Source: Chloroflexota bacterium (GTDB lineage: Bacteria; Chloroflexota; Anaerolineae; Anaerolineales; Anaerolineaceae). From it: a stretch of 56,072 nucleotides of DNA. This document shows, in pieces, positions 1 through 9,587 of this stretch (positions are counted from its first letter, which is position 1; each line of letters begins with the position of its first letter). Made by a program: the position numbers and the translations under genes. The DNA is taken from positions 1 to 56,072 of the forward strand of contig JAAYKH010000018.1 of assembly GCA_012522475.1 (NCBI GenBank). The letters run 5' to 3'. Under the pieces are notes generated by a model that was not told where the DNA came from, searched no databases, and saw nothing but the letters and a program-made list of their open reading frames with translations.

Positions 1-296
1 CTGATTAATCCCAAAGCACCCAGGGCTGTTAAACAAGGAAAATATTCAGTTTCAGCGGGTGAAAGCCGGAAAACCAGGCTGAACGCCAGGGATTGGCCTG
101 GCACTGTTACCCATTGCCGCCCAGCGCGCCCTCTCCCTGCGGTTTGAGCGTCAGACACCACCAAAGACCAATCCGCCGCGCCCTGCTCCGCCCAATTAAG
201 CGCAACATCATTGGTAGACCCTACCAACGGAAAATAGTGCCAGGCGGCCAAGCCCAGCGGTTCCAAACTTTTTGATAACGCATCAACTTCGTTCAC
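1..296 (-). CDS. birA: Biotin--[acetyl-CoA-carboxylase] ligase, 5' part (runs off left edge)
   Basis: This minus-strand frame stays open to the window edge, so only about the first 98 residues are visible. It encodes a BirA/LplA-fold biotin protein ligase, which makes biotinyl-AMP and attaches biotin to the carrier domain of acyl-CoA carboxylases in the cytoplasm. The visible protein contains the substrate-binding segment FPLVGSTNDVA followed by the nucleotide and biotin-binding loop TAGRGRLGRQW, both diagnostic of the family. No room exists for an N-terminal helix-turn-helix, so this is the short form without a repressor domain. The start is taken as GTG at 296 because GGGGTGA lies just upstream; TTG at 299 is an alternative. 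It is divergent from the DUF362 gene. Confidence 0.85.
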   Translation of the reverse strand, partial: MNEVDALSKSLEPLGLAAWHYFPLVGSTNDVALNWAEQGAADWSLVVSDAQTAGRGRAGRQWVTVPGQSLAFSLVFRLSPAETEYFPCLTALGALGLI

Positions 297-360
297 CAAC
301 TCACCCCGGCAGGTGATTGACCACAGGCATGATAAATAGGGCCAATCATAACGTAATGGG

Positions 361-370
361 TATAATTATA
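361..370 (+). promoter_or_regulatory. Putative -10 box for the DUF362 gene
   Basis: A TATAAT-type hexamer sits about 30 nt ahead of the TTG start at 401. No convincing -35 box lies at the usual distance. The position supports the downstream start, because the longer in-frame reading from 317 would place the promoter inside the coding sequence. Confidence 0.35.
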
Positions 371-400
371 GAGCTAATTGATCACAAATGGAGGACTATT

Positions 401-1621
401 TTGGCTAATTTTCCTGGTAAAGGCAAAGTGGCGGTTTTAAAGACCGCGCCAAAAACGGTATTGGATGATATTGAAAAACTGATGACGTTAGCCCGGGTCG
501 ATAAGGCCTTGCCAAAAGGTATACAAACCGGCTTGAAGATCAACATCTCATGGCAAACTTGGTACCCGGCTTGCTCGACCACCCCCTGGCAGTTAGAAGG
601 GGTCATCCGCACCCTGCGCGGGTTAGGCTATGAAGACCTGGTTGGCGTACACAACGACACGGTTGTGGTTGATACCCGTGATGGCGAGTTTAATAATAAG
701 CATAAATTTGTCACCGACCTCTATCAGGTGCCGTGTTTGTATCTATACGAAGACCAGTTCGAATGGATTGAGTTTGTTCCCAGCCAACCCCTGCTGGTTT
801 TAGATAAGGTGTATCCCGAGGGCATTATGATCCCTAAAGCCCTGATCGGGATGAACATTATTCAACTGCCCACGGTTAAAACCCACGTCTTCACCACCAT
901 CACCGGTGCAATGAAAAACGCCTTTGGTGGTTTGCTCCACCGCCATCGCCATTGGACTCATAGTGTAATCCACGAAACCCTGGTAGACCTGCTCACCATA
1001 CAGCAAGAAATCCACCCAGGCATTTTTGCGGTCATGGACGGCACTTTCGCCGGTGATGGGCCCGGCCCGCGAGCCATGCGCTGGCACGAAAAGGATATCC
1101 TGCTGGCCTCTGCAGATCAGGTCGCCATCGACGCCGTCTCCGCCCGGTTGCAAGGTTTTGATCCCCTGTCGATCCCCTTTATCCGCCTGGCCCACGAAAA
1201 AGGCTTGGGCGTCGGCAACCCGCGTGATATTGAAATCCTCGGGTATGACATTGAACAAGAACCACCCTGGAATTTCGTTCAGGAAGATACCTTTGCTTCA
1301 AAAGGTCAAAAGCTGATTTACCACGGTCCACTAAAGCCGTTGGAAAAGCTCCTTTTACAGAGCCCATTGGTTCCCTGGAGCTATTTCGCTAGCAATTTTT
1401 ATCATAACGTTTACTGGTACCCTTTTGTCGGTCGTCCGAGGGTCAAAGCTGCCTTGGAAACCAAGTGGGGTCAGCACTTCAAAACTTATGGGGATGGCCA
1501 GGTGGTCATGCCTGGATTAGAAGAAAAAACCGTGTTACAGGCTGTGGCAGGCCTTACGGTTCTGGCCGCATTAACTGGCGGGCTGGTCTGGTTAATGAAT
1601 AATCGACACAAAACCAAATAA
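401..1621 (+). CDS. DUF362 domain-containing protein with C-terminal membrane anchor
   Basis: The 406-residue protein resembles DUF362 proteins, a family of unclear biochemical role often linked to iron-sulfur proteins. The central part, with the segments PKALIGMNIIQLPTVKTH, TGAMKNAFGG and ASADQVAIDAVSARLQG, is the conserved DUF362 core. No CxxCxxC ferredoxin motif is present. The last 30 residues form one hydrophobic helix (VAGLTVLAALTGGLVWLM) followed by basic residues, which suggests a tail anchor with the bulk in the cytoplasm. The frame is open back to 317, but TTG at 401 is preferred because GGAGG lies at 391-395. The gene converges on the HAD phosphatase across a shared hairpin. Confidence 0.8.
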   Translation: MANFPGKGKVAVLKTAPKTVLDDIEKLMTLARVDKALPKGIQTGLKINISWQTWYPACSTTPWQLEGVIRTLRGLGYEDLVGVHNDTVVVDTRDGEFNNKHKFVTDLYQVPCLYLYEDQFEWIEFVPSQPLLVLDKVYPEGIMIPKALIGMNIIQLPTVKTHVFTTITGAMKNAFGGLLHRHRHWTHSVIHETLVDLLTIQQEIHPGIFAVMDGTFAGDGPGPRAMRWHEKDILLASADQVAIDAVSARLQGFDPLSIPFIRLAHEKGLGVGNPRDIEILGYDIEQEPPWNFVQEDTFASKGQKLIYHGPLKPLEKLLLQSPLVPWSYFASNFYHNVYWYPFVGRPRVKAALETKWGQHFKTYGDGQVVMPGLEEKTVLQAVAGLTVLAALTGGLVWLMNNRHKTK

Positions 1622-1641
1622 AGCGATTAACCCAATTATTC

Positions 1642-1668
1642 AATCGTCGCTGCAAAACAGCGACGATT
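1642..1668. terminator. Hairpin between convergent DUF362 and HAD genes
   Basis: An 11-bp perfect stem (AATCGTCGCTG / CAGCGACGATT) with a CAAAA loop lies between two convergent genes and touches the stop codon of the minus-strand gene. No long T-run follows on either strand, so termination activity is inferred from position and stem strength. Confidence 0.5.
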
Positions 1669-2480
1669 TATGTGTCCAGGGCTTCTCTCAACAGGACTGC
1701 CATCTCGGCAATGTCCGCAACCAGGATGTCAGGTTTAAATTCCGACCTGTCCAAGTCTTCCGCGCGGGTTTCCCCGCTCAACACCAGCGCGGTAAGCATC
1801 CCCCAGCGCCCCAGGGCGATATCGGTATACAGACGGTCGCCAATCATGCAATGTGCATCAACAGGGAGCGCAGTTTTTTCAATCAGGGCATCGACAATGG
1901 CCTGGTTGGGTTTACCGATTATCACATCGGGGCGTCGACCTGTGGAGGTGGCGACCAGTTCGATCATCGAGCCGACGTCCGGCATAAAACCCGTTTCTGT
2001 TGGGCAGTTAATGTCCGGATGGGTGGCAATGTATGGCTTTCCTGCTGTGGCCAGATCGCACAACTTCCAGAGCTTGTCATAGGTCAGGGTGGTGTCAAAA
2101 CCCAGCACAACCAGGTCAGGGTCTGTCTCTGTCAATGTAAATCCATAGCGCGCAAATTCTGCTAACAAGGGCGGCGTCCCTAAAACATACAGCGCCGCAT
2201 CGGGAAAATGGCGCTGCAGGTAAATCGCCGTCGCCTCACCAGAAGTAAAAATCTGTTCCTCGGATACCTCTAACCCCAAATGATGGAGTTTTTCAGCATA
2301 TTCAACCCGAGAACGCGAGGAGTTGTTCGTCAGAAAATAATAAGGGATTCCTTTAACGTTCAACAAGTCCAACCAATCCCGCGTACCCGGTAGTAACTGA
2401 TCGCCCAGGTAGATCGTGCCGTCCATATCCATTAAAAAGCAGCGAATTTGCCGTAATTTTTCCATTTGTGCCATTGCCAT
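1668..2480 (-). CDS. HAD-superfamily IIA phosphatase (NagD-like)
   Basis: The 270-residue protein is a haloacid-dehalogenase-type phosphatase of subclass IIA, a family acting on small phosphorylated metabolites in the cytoplasm. Motif I is MDMDGTIYLG near residue 18, motif II is the LTNNSS segment, the lysine motif is IIGKPNQ, and motif III is MIGDRLYTDI. The C2 cap insertion lies between motifs II and III, as in NagD and phosphoglycolate phosphatases. The substrate cannot be read from the sequence. ATG at 2480 has AAAGGA five bases upstream; internal ATGs follow at codons 3 and 6. The gene is divergent from trpS. Confidence 0.88.
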   Translation of the reverse strand: MAMAQMEKLRQIRCFLMDMDGTIYLGDQLLPGTRDWLDLLNVKGIPYYFLTNNSSRSRVEYAEKLHHLGLEVSEEQIFTSGEATAIYLQRHFPDAALYVLGTPPLLAEFARYGFTLTETDPDLVVLGFDTTLTYDKLWKLCDLATAGKPYIATHPDINCPTETGFMPDVGSMIELVATSTGRRPDVIIGKPNQAIVDALIEKTALPVDAHCMIGDRLYTDIALGRWGMLTALVLSGETRAEDLDRSEFKPDILVADIAEMAVLLREALDT

Positions 2481-2712
2481 TCATCCTTTAATGCAGTAAA
2501 TCGCTCTAACAGGCGTAATCATAGCTTAATTCTACCAATTGGGTTGAAATTTCCTGTGCAAAATCTTGTGGATGCAATCTTCACGCGTTCTCTATGCTCA
2601 TCAGGCAGATGATTGCTGAAATCTGTGGCAGGAACATAGAATCACGGTCCTAAATCGGCTATAATAATTCAACGAACTACAAAACAGCGATTAAATTCTG
2701 GGAGGATGTTTG

Positions 2713-3705
2713 ATGAAACCCATTTCATTGACCGGGATCAAACCAACCGGTAAGCCCCATATCGGCAACTACCTGGGCATGTACCGTCCAGCACTCGACC
2801 TGATGCAAAACTACCAGGGCATGTACTTCGTTGCTGATTACCACGCCCTGACCACCGTGCATACCCCCGACACTTTGCGGGAACTGGTTTACGAGGTGGC
2901 AGCCAGCTGGTTGGCCCTGGGGCTCAACCCGGAGGAAGCGATTTTCTTCCGCCAATCCGACATTCCAGAGATTCCGGAATTCACCTGGATTTTATCTTGT
3001 TTCACCTCAAAGGGTTTGCTCAACCGTGCCCATGCCTATAAAGCCGCTGTGGATGAAAACCTTTCACTGGGTAGGGATTCCGATGAGGGCATCAACGCTG
3101 GTTTGTATAACTACCCCGTGCTGATGGCAGCGGATATTCTGCTGTATGGGTCGGATGTCGTTCCGGTTGGGCTGGACCAGAAACAACACATCGAGATCAC
3201 CCGTGATATTGCAGAAGCTTTTAACCGCACCTATGGAGAAGTGCTCAAAGTACCGGAGGGCATCATCCAGGAAAATGTGATGAAAGTGCCCGGCATCGAT
3301 GGTCAGAAGATGAGCAAAAGTTACAACAACACCATCCCAATCTTCGCACCTGAAAACGAGATTCGCAAACAAGTCATGCGCATTGTCACCGACAGCAAGC
3401 GCCCTGAAGACCCCAAAGACCCGCAAGACAATACCCTGTTTACCTTGCTGAGCTTCTTCGCCAGCCCCGAGCGCCTGGAGGAGATCCGTCAGCTCTATTT
3501 GCACGGCGGCGCTGCTTATGGCGACCTTAAAAAAGAGCTGGCCGAGTTAATACTGGCGCACTTCGCCAATGCCCGCGACCACTACCATGAGCTGATGCAT
3601 GATCGGGGCTATATTAACGATGTTTTAGCGCAGGGCGCCTTCAGAGCACGCCAGATGGGGCAACCCTACTTGGCTGCCGCTCGCAAAGCGACGGGAATCG
3701 ATTGA
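2713..3705 (+). CDS. trpS: Tryptophanyl-tRNA synthetase
   Basis: The 330-residue cytoplasmic enzyme charges tRNA-Trp with tryptophan. It is a class Ic synthetase of normal bacterial length. The HIGH-type motif is PTGKPHIGNYLG at residues 11-22, and the KMSKS loop is intact (GQKMSKSYNN, around residues 199-203). The ATP and tryptophan-binding region around DILLYGSDVVPVGLDQKQH is conserved. ATG at 2713 is chosen because GGAGG at 2701-2705 is optimally spaced; the preceding TTG at 2710 is less likely. A strong hairpin with a T-run follows, so the gene is probably monocistronic. The tRNA-Trp gene is elsewhere in the window, at 31.6 kb. Confidence 0.96.
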   Translation: MKPISLTGIKPTGKPHIGNYLGMYRPALDLMQNYQGMYFVADYHALTTVHTPDTLRELVYEVAASWLALGLNPEEAIFFRQSDIPEIPEFTWILSCFTSKGLLNRAHAYKAAVDENLSLGRDSDEGINAGLYNYPVLMAADILLYGSDVVPVGLDQKQHIEITRDIAEAFNRTYGEVLKVPEGIIQENVMKVPGIDGQKMSKSYNNTIPIFAPENEIRKQVMRIVTDSKRPEDPKDPQDNTLFTLLSFFASPERLEEIRQLYLHGGAAYGDLKKELAELILAHFANARDHYHELMHDRGYINDVLAQGAFRARQMGQPYLAAARKATGID

Positions 3706-3721
3706 GATTCATTGCAAAAAT

Positions 3722-3754
3722 CCAGTGGTAGGGAGACTTTGCCACTGGTTTTTT
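3722..3754. terminator. Bidirectional terminator between trpS and the DUF885 gene
   Basis: A CCAGTGG / CCACTGG stem is followed by six T residues on the plus strand and preceded by a run of A, which gives a T-run on the minus strand. It can therefore end transcription of both convergent genes. Confidence 0.8.
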
Positions 3755-3773
3755 AATTTGTCTTCACAGTTAT

Positions 3774-5615
3774 TCAACTCGAGGAAATCAACCCGGCAGT
3801 TTGGTCGATGAAGTCATTTACGGCCTCCCTTAATAAGGACAACGGCAACCCACCCTGGTTAATGATCACATCATGAAACGCTTTCAGGTCAAAGTCATCA
3901 CCCAACGTGGACTGCGCCTTTTGTCTCAGTGCCAGCATCTCCAGGTAACCAATATAGTAAGCGCAAGCCTGCCCGGGCATGACGATATAGCGTTCCACCT
4001 CGGTGACCACGTCGCGCTCAGGTAAACCCGTCTTTTCAATCATGTAATCAATGGCTTCCTGTCGAGTCCAGCTCTGGGCGTGGATGCCGGTGTCAACCAC
4101 CAGGCGCACAGCACGCCACAGCAAAGCCTGTAACCGACCCAGGTTGCTGAGATCATCTTCCAGCCCCAACTCCCAGGCCAGTTGCTCCGCATATAAAGCC
4201 CAACCTTCCACATAAGCATTGAAGAAATAATTCTTGCGGAAGGTGGGCAACCCCCGCAATTTCTGTGCCTGAGTCAGCTGATAAACATGTCCGGGGATGC
4301 CCTCGTGGTATGCCAAAGTTTGCATTCCCCACCGGTAAACATTATCCGGATCGCGCAAATTCAGCCATAAAGTGCCGGGTGTGCTGCCATCCAACGACGG
4401 CGGCTGTGCATAGGCAATCGGGGAATCTGGTTCTTTGAACTCCGGCAATCGCTGAACGGCATAAGTATCCAATGAGCCAAAGTTAAACACCTCGGGCATG
4501 CGTTGGTTAACGACCTCCAAAATCGTCTGGTAGTCACTGATGATCGCCTGGCGTTGGTTTTCCCCCTGGTAATGATGATGGGGAGCCTCCCGTAAGGCTT
4601 GAAGCTGCTGGCCGGGTTTATCTGCGGGCAAGCCCAATTTATTCAAAATTTCTGCAACCTCCGCAGTCAACCGCTGCACCTCATCCAGTCCGATTTGATG
4701 GATCTGTGCAGCCGTCAGGTCAGTGGTGGTATGATGCCGAAGCAAGTAAGCATAATAAGCTTCACCTTCTGGAAGCTTCCAGACGCCGTCATCATCACTG
4801 GCATTGACCAACAAGCCCTCCAGATAGACCGCTAAAGATTGATAGGCTGGTTTGACCTGTTCTTCAATTGCCTGTTGTATCCGCTTTCCCCAACAAGCCA
4901 TCTCGCGGTGATTGAAACGACCCGCTGCTTCCATCTTCTCAATGGCGTGGGTATAAAGCGGATTATCTTCCGGCTGCTCGGCAAGAAAAGTCCGGATTTG
5001 GGCCAGTGATTTTTCCAAAACAAATTTTGGCGGAACAACGCCCGCGGCGGCACGCGCTTTAACAGCAGCTGTTAACCCTGCAAGTTTCCATTCAACGGTG
5101 CTTAGTCGCCGTAGATAGCAGCGCAGACTGCGCGGACCTTTAATTTTATGGTGGGTACTTAAGAATTGAATCAGATCGACCTGTACACCACAAACATGGT
5201 TAACCGGGTACGGCCCCATAAAAACCGGGCCGGATTGCCAGTGATAATCAAAGCGGTGACCATTCAGGTTGTGATCAAAAAACCAGCGCATCAAATGATA
5301 GGTGATACGCTGCTGACCGTGCAGCTTCTCCGGGTCAAAACGCCGAATCAGCGCCAGCCCATCGCGGTCGAGCTGACGGCGAAGTTCATCCCCTTTAGGC
5401 GAGGCGTTGGTCAAACGCCCGCTATGAAAATCAAGCAGGGTATTATCGAGCAATCCCAACTGTGTCAGCAATTCCGGATCTGCCAGCAGCATCCGAAGGG
5501 CATAACGTTCCACAGCCAGATTGATTGAAGGTGGTGTGCCCCAAATAAGGCTGTAGATGAGCCAGATCAGGCCCACACCCAAAATAATTAGAATTGTAAT
5601 GATCACCCAGGACAT
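3774..5615 (-). CDS. DUF885 family protein (putative metallo-carboxypeptidase-like), membrane-anchored
   Basis: The 613-residue protein belongs to the DUF885 family, which is related to zinc carboxypeptidases of the M32/M3 gluzincin type. The signature YHEGIPGH near residue 435 supplies the HExxxH-type metal site, and the YVEGWALYAEQL segment downstream provides a likely third ligand. A single hydrophobic helix at residues 4-26 suggests a signal anchor with the catalytic domain outside the membrane. Length matches the family. AAAGGGG lies upstream of ATG 5615. Peptidase activity is inferred from the family; the substrate is unknown. Confidence 0.83.
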   Translation of the reverse strand: MSWVIITILIILGVGLIWLIYSLIWGTPPSINLAVERYALRMLLADPELLTQLGLLDNTLLDFHSGRLTNASPKGDELRRQLDRDGLALIRRFDPEKLHGQQRITYHLMRWFFDHNLNGHRFDYHWQSGPVFMGPYPVNHVCGVQVDLIQFLSTHHKIKGPRSLRCYLRRLSTVEWKLAGLTAAVKARAAAGVVPPKFVLEKSLAQIRTFLAEQPEDNPLYTHAIEKMEAAGRFNHREMACWGKRIQQAIEEQVKPAYQSLAVYLEGLLVNASDDDGVWKLPEGEAYYAYLLRHHTTTDLTAAQIHQIGLDEVQRLTAEVAEILNKLGLPADKPGQQLQALREAPHHHYQGENQRQAIISDYQTILEVVNQRMPEVFNFGSLDTYAVQRLPEFKEPDSPIAYAQPPSLDGSTPGTLWLNLRDPDNVYRWGMQTLAYHEGIPGHVYQLTQAQKLRGLPTFRKNYFFNAYVEGWALYAEQLAWELGLEDDLSNLGRLQALLWRAVRLVVDTGIHAQSWTRQEAIDYMIEKTGLPERDVVTEVERYIVMPGQACAYYIGYLEMLALRQKAQSTLGDDFDLKAFHDVIINQGGLPLSLLREAVNDFIDQTAGLISSS

Positions 5616-6019
5616 TTCTGCGCCCCTTTCTAATTGTTAAAAACCACCGTTTTTCTTACGTATCGTTCCCTTGTAGCATTGAAATGACATACAGGTTTTT
5701 CATATCGCCTGCTTGAGATGAGATCTTCAGTCTGAAATTTGATAACCCACGCCACGCCATCGACTTTTCAGCATATTTGCGTAAACTTGAGGACAAGTTC
5801 CATCCAAAAGGAAGATCATTTTAAAATCTCCGCCAAAACACGGCGTAAATATCCGAAGATCGGCAAGTCTTGTTATAATATCACAGCAGAGCAATCCAAC
5901 CAACCCCTCAGATCTACCACCGGTGGAAAGCACTAAAAACATTCTGACCATCGTCATAAATGCTCGCGATACACCGGGCCATCAGGGTTGGAACGACACC
6001 AGCACAAAAGGCGGACACG
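5616..6019. other. Intergenic region with an extended -10 element
   Basis: This stretch separates the divergent DUF885 and alpha/beta hydrolase genes. Short open frames occur on both strands but have no ribosome-binding site or recognisable content. An extended -10 element (TG-T-TATAAT) at 5871-5879 points toward the hydrolase and implies a leader of about 130 nt. I see no riboswitch or repeat here. Confidence 0.5.
5871..5879 (+). promoter_or_regulatory. Extended -10 promoter element for the alpha/beta hydrolase
   Basis: TGTTATAAT matches the TGnTATAAT extended -10 consensus exactly. No good -35 box accompanies it, as is common for extended -10 promoters. Confidence 0.45.
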
Positions 6020-6865
6020 ATGAAAACGACATGGGCTCAGGGCGATGTCTATGCCAACGGCATTAAAATTCATTATTATCGCACCGGCGGAAACAAACCC
6101 CAGGTGGTACTCAACCACGGCGCCATGGACGACGGCCTGTGCTGGACGCGAGTCACAAAAGCTTTAGAAGCAGCGTATGACCTGATCATGCTGGATGTTC
6201 GCGGACATGGTCTATCTGACATTGGCCAGGGGGATTATTCATCCCAAAGCCGGGCAGCAGATCTGGCCGGTGTAATTCAAGCTTTGGGTCTGGATCGGCC
6301 CGTGGTGGGAGGTCATTCCCTGGGGGCGGATACCGCGTTAAACCTGGCCGGGCATGACCCTGAATTGGTCAGGGGCATCTTTCTGGAAGACCCACCCATC
6401 ACCTTACCCGGACAACAAATCTTCGGCGGAAAAACGGCCGAAGGAAAGGATCCGGTCCGGTTGATGAAGATTTTCATGCGCACGATCCGGGCGCTGCCCT
6501 CGTTCATAGGTGCTTCAATCGCACGACGATTGAACCCGGGTTACCATGAGGATGAAATCCTGCCCTGGGTGAACTCAAAAAAACGACTGAGCACGGACTT
6601 CCTGGCCAGTATGGCAACCTCATTAGACTTCAGCGGCGGCATCCCCACCGAGCTTTTAGGGGGGATTAAGGTGCCCGTACTGCTGATTATCGGTGACCGG
6701 GACGCAGGTGCGATCGTCTCTCAGGGGGTTGCCGCGGCAATACAAGCCGCTACCAAAGATCTGCGCATTGCTCATTTAACCGGCGCCAGCCATGACATCC
6801 GCCGCTCTAGGTTCGACGGTTACATGGCCGCTCTACGCAGCTTTTTATCCGAAATCTATCGCTGA
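6020..6865 (+). CDS. Alpha/beta hydrolase
   Basis: The 281-residue protein is a single-domain alpha/beta hydrolase, cytoplasmic with no signal peptide. The oxyanion region is LNHGAMDD, followed by the strand LIMLDVRGHGLSD. The nucleophile elbow is GGHSLGAD with the catalytic serine, the acid is probably the aspartate of the GDRDAG segment, and the histidine lies in the TGASHDIRRS segment. This arrangement fits esterases, lipases and haloperoxidase-like hydrolases; the substrate cannot be assigned. The frame is open from 5960, but ATG at 6020 gives a conventional N terminus and has AAAGGCGG upstream. Its neighbours give no clear functional link. Confidence 0.86.
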   Translation: MKTTWAQGDVYANGIKIHYYRTGGNKPQVVLNHGAMDDGLCWTRVTKALEAAYDLIMLDVRGHGLSDIGQGDYSSQSRAADLAGVIQALGLDRPVVGGHSLGADTALNLAGHDPELVRGIFLEDPPITLPGQQIFGGKTAEGKDPVRLMKIFMRTIRALPSFIGASIARRLNPGYHEDEILPWVNSKKRLSTDFLASMATSLDFSGGIPTELLGGIKVPVLLIIGDRDAGAIVSQGVAAAIQAATKDLRIAHLTGASHDIRRSRFDGYMAALRSFLSEIYR

Positions 6866-6868
6866 GCC

Positions 6869-6877
6869 TGATATAAT
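6869..6877 (+). promoter_or_regulatory. Extended -10 promoter element for the GH3 gene
   Basis: TGATATAAT matches the extended -10 consensus and lies about 70 bases ahead of the GH3 start, just after the hydrolase stop codon. Confidence 0.4.
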
Positions 6878-6944
6878 GGGAATTAATCAAATATTTAATG
6901 ATCAAGCACACCCATAACCGGACAAATTATTGGAGGATTTGATA

Positions 6945-9380
6945 ATGCCCGATATTCATCAATTAATTGCAAAAATGACCTTGGAGGAAAAAGCCTCGCT
7001 GTGTTCCGGGTTGAACCTGTGGTACACAAAGCCGATTAAACGATTGGGGATCCCCTCGATCATGCTTACAGATGGCCCGCATGGCTTACGCAAACAGGTG
7101 GAGGTCAACGATCTGGGTGGTTTGTCAGACAGCTATCCAGCCACCTGCTTTCCAACAGCTTCGGCGCTGGCAGCAACCTGGGATCGCAACCTGATAACAC
7201 AGATAGGCGTTGCGCTGGGCGAAGAATGCCGGCAAGAGAATGTATCGGTGCTCCTCGGACCCGGAGCAAATATCAAACGATCACCCCTGTGTGGACGAAA
7301 CATCGAGTATTTCTCAGAAGACCCCTTCCTATCAGGGGAAATTGCTAAAAGCCATATCCAGGGCGTTCAGAGCGGGGGGGTAGGCACCTCGTTAAAACAC
7401 TACGCAGCCAATAACCAGGAATATCGCCGCATGACAATTGACGCGGTAATCGATAAGCGCGCCTTGTACGAGATCTACCTGGCTGGCTTTGAGATTGCCG
7501 TGCGCGAAGCCAAACCCTGGACCCTGATGGGCGCGTACAACCGATTGAATGGCGCCTTTTGTTGCGAAAACCAGTCACTGTTAACCGCCATCCTCAGGGA
7601 GAGATGGGGATTCCAGGGCCTGGTGATGACCGATTGGGGTGCTATGAATGAGCGTGTGCTTGCGCTTGAAGCCGGGTTGGAATTGGAAATGCCCGGGCCC
7701 GCCGATGTGAACGACGCTCGAATTGTGGATGCGGTTCGCAACGGTGAACTGGATGAATCCGTGCTGGATCAAGCGGTGACGCGCATCCTGGAAATGGTGT
7801 TCCAAGCCCAGCCAGCACTCGCTGAGGGCGGTCATTATGATCAGGATGCCCATCATAGTCTGGCACGCCTGGCTGCTGCTGAAGGCGCAGTTTTATTGAA
7901 AAATGACAATGAAACCCTGCCGCTGGATAAAGCCGTCAGGGTGACCCTGCTGGGCACCTTTGCCAAACATCCACGCTATCAGGGCGCGGGCAGCTCGCTG
8001 ATTAACCCCTTGCAGATTGAAAATTTACACGATGAGATGGTAAAAATCGCCGGCGCAGATAATCTCGCCTACGCACCCGGTTATCCCGAGCAGGGATTGG
8101 CCTTTGATGAAAACCTGTTAAATGAAGCTGTTGCATTGGCAAAAACAGCCGAGGTGGTTGTTATCCACATCGGTTTACCCGATTCCTATGAAGTGGAAGG
8201 TTTGGACCGCTCCCATCTGCATTTGCCCGAAAGCCATAATCGACTGGTGGAAGCGGTGTGTGCCGTCCACGAAAGGGTCGTGGTTGTGCTCAGCAATGGC
8301 GCACCAGTGGAAATGCCCTGGGTCGACCAGGTTGAGGCGATCCTGGAAGGCTATTTGGGCGGGCAGGCGGGCGGTGGCGGGCTGGCAGATGTCCTTTACG
8401 GCCTGGTTAACCCAAGCGGTAAATTAGCCGAAACCTTCCCCCTGCGCCTGGAAGATCACCCCAGCCACCCCTACTATCCGGGCGGGCCTAAAACGGTGGA
8501 ATACCGCGAAAGTCTGTATGTGGGGTATCGCTACTTCGAAACGGTCGACAAACCAGTCCTGTTCCCCTTTGGACATGGGCTCAGTTACACCAGCTTTGCC
8601 TACGAAGACTTGCATCTCAGCCGTTCGACTTTGCATAACCAAGAAAGCCTGACCCTGCAGGTGACCCTGCGCAACGTTGGCACCAGGGCAGGCAAAGAGG
8701 TCGTTCAGGTGTATGTCAACCCCATTTCACCGACCGCTTTCCGCCCCAAAATAGAATTAAAGGGCTTCGAGAAGGTTGAGCTGCAGCCCGGTGAGGCCAA
8801 AGTTGTTAACATCACACTCAACTGGCGGGCATTTGCTCACTTCAGCACCGCACTCGACGATTGGCAGGTTGAACCCGGAAACTACCGCATCCTGGTGGGT
8901 GCTTCTTCCCGCCAGATACACCTGGAAGGCGAGGTTGAGGTGATCCCCGCACAAACAGATGTTTCCATCCCGGAACGAGATCGCGTGCCAGCCTATGTCA
9001 ATTTCCCCGCCGATGGAAAGGTCAGCCAGGCTGATTTTGATGCACTGCTGGGGCACCCGGCACCACCCAATCAATTGATTAAAGGCGAATTGGCCACGCT
9101 GAACACGCCCTTAGCAGATTTACAACATTCTTTTGTGGGCAGACAGTTGAAGAAAATCGTAAACCAAGAAATTGAAACCATGGTCGTTGAAAACCCTGAC
9201 AGCCCCAATGCTCAGATGATTGCCGGCATGATGTTGGACGCCCCTCTGCGCACATTGTTGATGTTTGGCGGCGACAAGCTCAACCGGACGATGATGGATG
9301 GTTTGTTGTTGATGATCAACCGTCGTTACATCAAAGGTCTGGTCAAATTTGTTCAGGGTCAAAAATTGACTAAATCCTGA
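6945..9380 (+). CDS. Glycoside hydrolase family 3 beta-glucosidase-type enzyme
   Basis: The 811-residue enzyme hydrolyses beta-linked glucosides or related sugars from the non-reducing end by a retaining mechanism. The N-terminal TIM-barrel domain spans about residues 1-300 and contains TDGPHGLR, SLKHYAANNQE and the nucleophile aspartate of the MTDWGAMN motif (about residue 230). The alpha/beta sandwich domain follows (about 315-570), then a fibronectin-III-like domain with GKEVVQVYVNP. About 130 further residues of unassigned function close the protein. No signal peptide is present, so it probably acts in the cytoplasm on imported oligosaccharides. GGAGG just upstream selects ATG 6945 over an in-frame TTG at 6930. 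Confidence 0.93.
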   Translation: MPDIHQLIAKMTLEEKASLCSGLNLWYTKPIKRLGIPSIMLTDGPHGLRKQVEVNDLGGLSDSYPATCFPTASALAATWDRNLITQIGVALGEECRQENVSVLLGPGANIKRSPLCGRNIEYFSEDPFLSGEIAKSHIQGVQSGGVGTSLKHYAANNQEYRRMTIDAVIDKRALYEIYLAGFEIAVREAKPWTLMGAYNRLNGAFCCENQSLLTAILRERWGFQGLVMTDWGAMNERVLALEAGLELEMPGPADVNDARIVDAVRNGELDESVLDQAVTRILEMVFQAQPALAEGGHYDQDAHHSLARLAAAEGAVLLKNDNETLPLDKAVRVTLLGTFAKHPRYQGAGSSLINPLQIENLHDEMVKIAGADNLAYAPGYPEQGLAFDENLLNEAVALAKTAEVVVIHIGLPDSYEVEGLDRSHLHLPESHNRLVEAVCAVHERVVVVLSNGAPVEMPWVDQVEAILEGYLGGQAGGGGLADVLYGLVNPSGKLAETFPLRLEDHPSHPYYPGGPKTVEYRESLYVGYRYFETVDKPVLFPFGHGLSYTSFAYEDLHLSRSTLHNQESLTLQVTLRNVGTRAGKEVVQVYVNPISPTAFRPKIELKGFEKVELQPGEAKVVNITLNWRAFAHFSTALDDWQVEPGNYRILVGASSRQIHLEGEVEVIPAQTDVSIPERDRVPAYVNFPADGKVSQADFDALLGHPAPPNQLIKGELATLNTPLADLQHSFVGRQLKKIVNQEIETMVVENPDSPNAQMIAGMMLDAPLRTLLMFGGDKLNRTMMDGLLLMINRRYIKGLVKFVQGQKLTKS

Positions 9381-9587
9381 TTTTAATTAATGGGCAGGCA
9401 TAGCCAGTTTTTATTTAGAAAGCTGGCGGCGGGCTGTTTGCATCGGATGGGTTGGCCGCGCTGCGATGGCATAAATGATTAAAAACTGCCCAACTCCAAA
9501 AAAGATGCGCTCATTGATGCTGGATTTCCAGAGCGGTGCGCGCAATGCTGTAATCTGTATAAAAATCGGCAAATTTGTAGAAAAGCA

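Noticed and set aside
93-275. Plus-strand open frame at the left edge
   Set aside because: It is antisense to the conserved biotin ligase reading frame, which carries the GRGRLGRQW motif.
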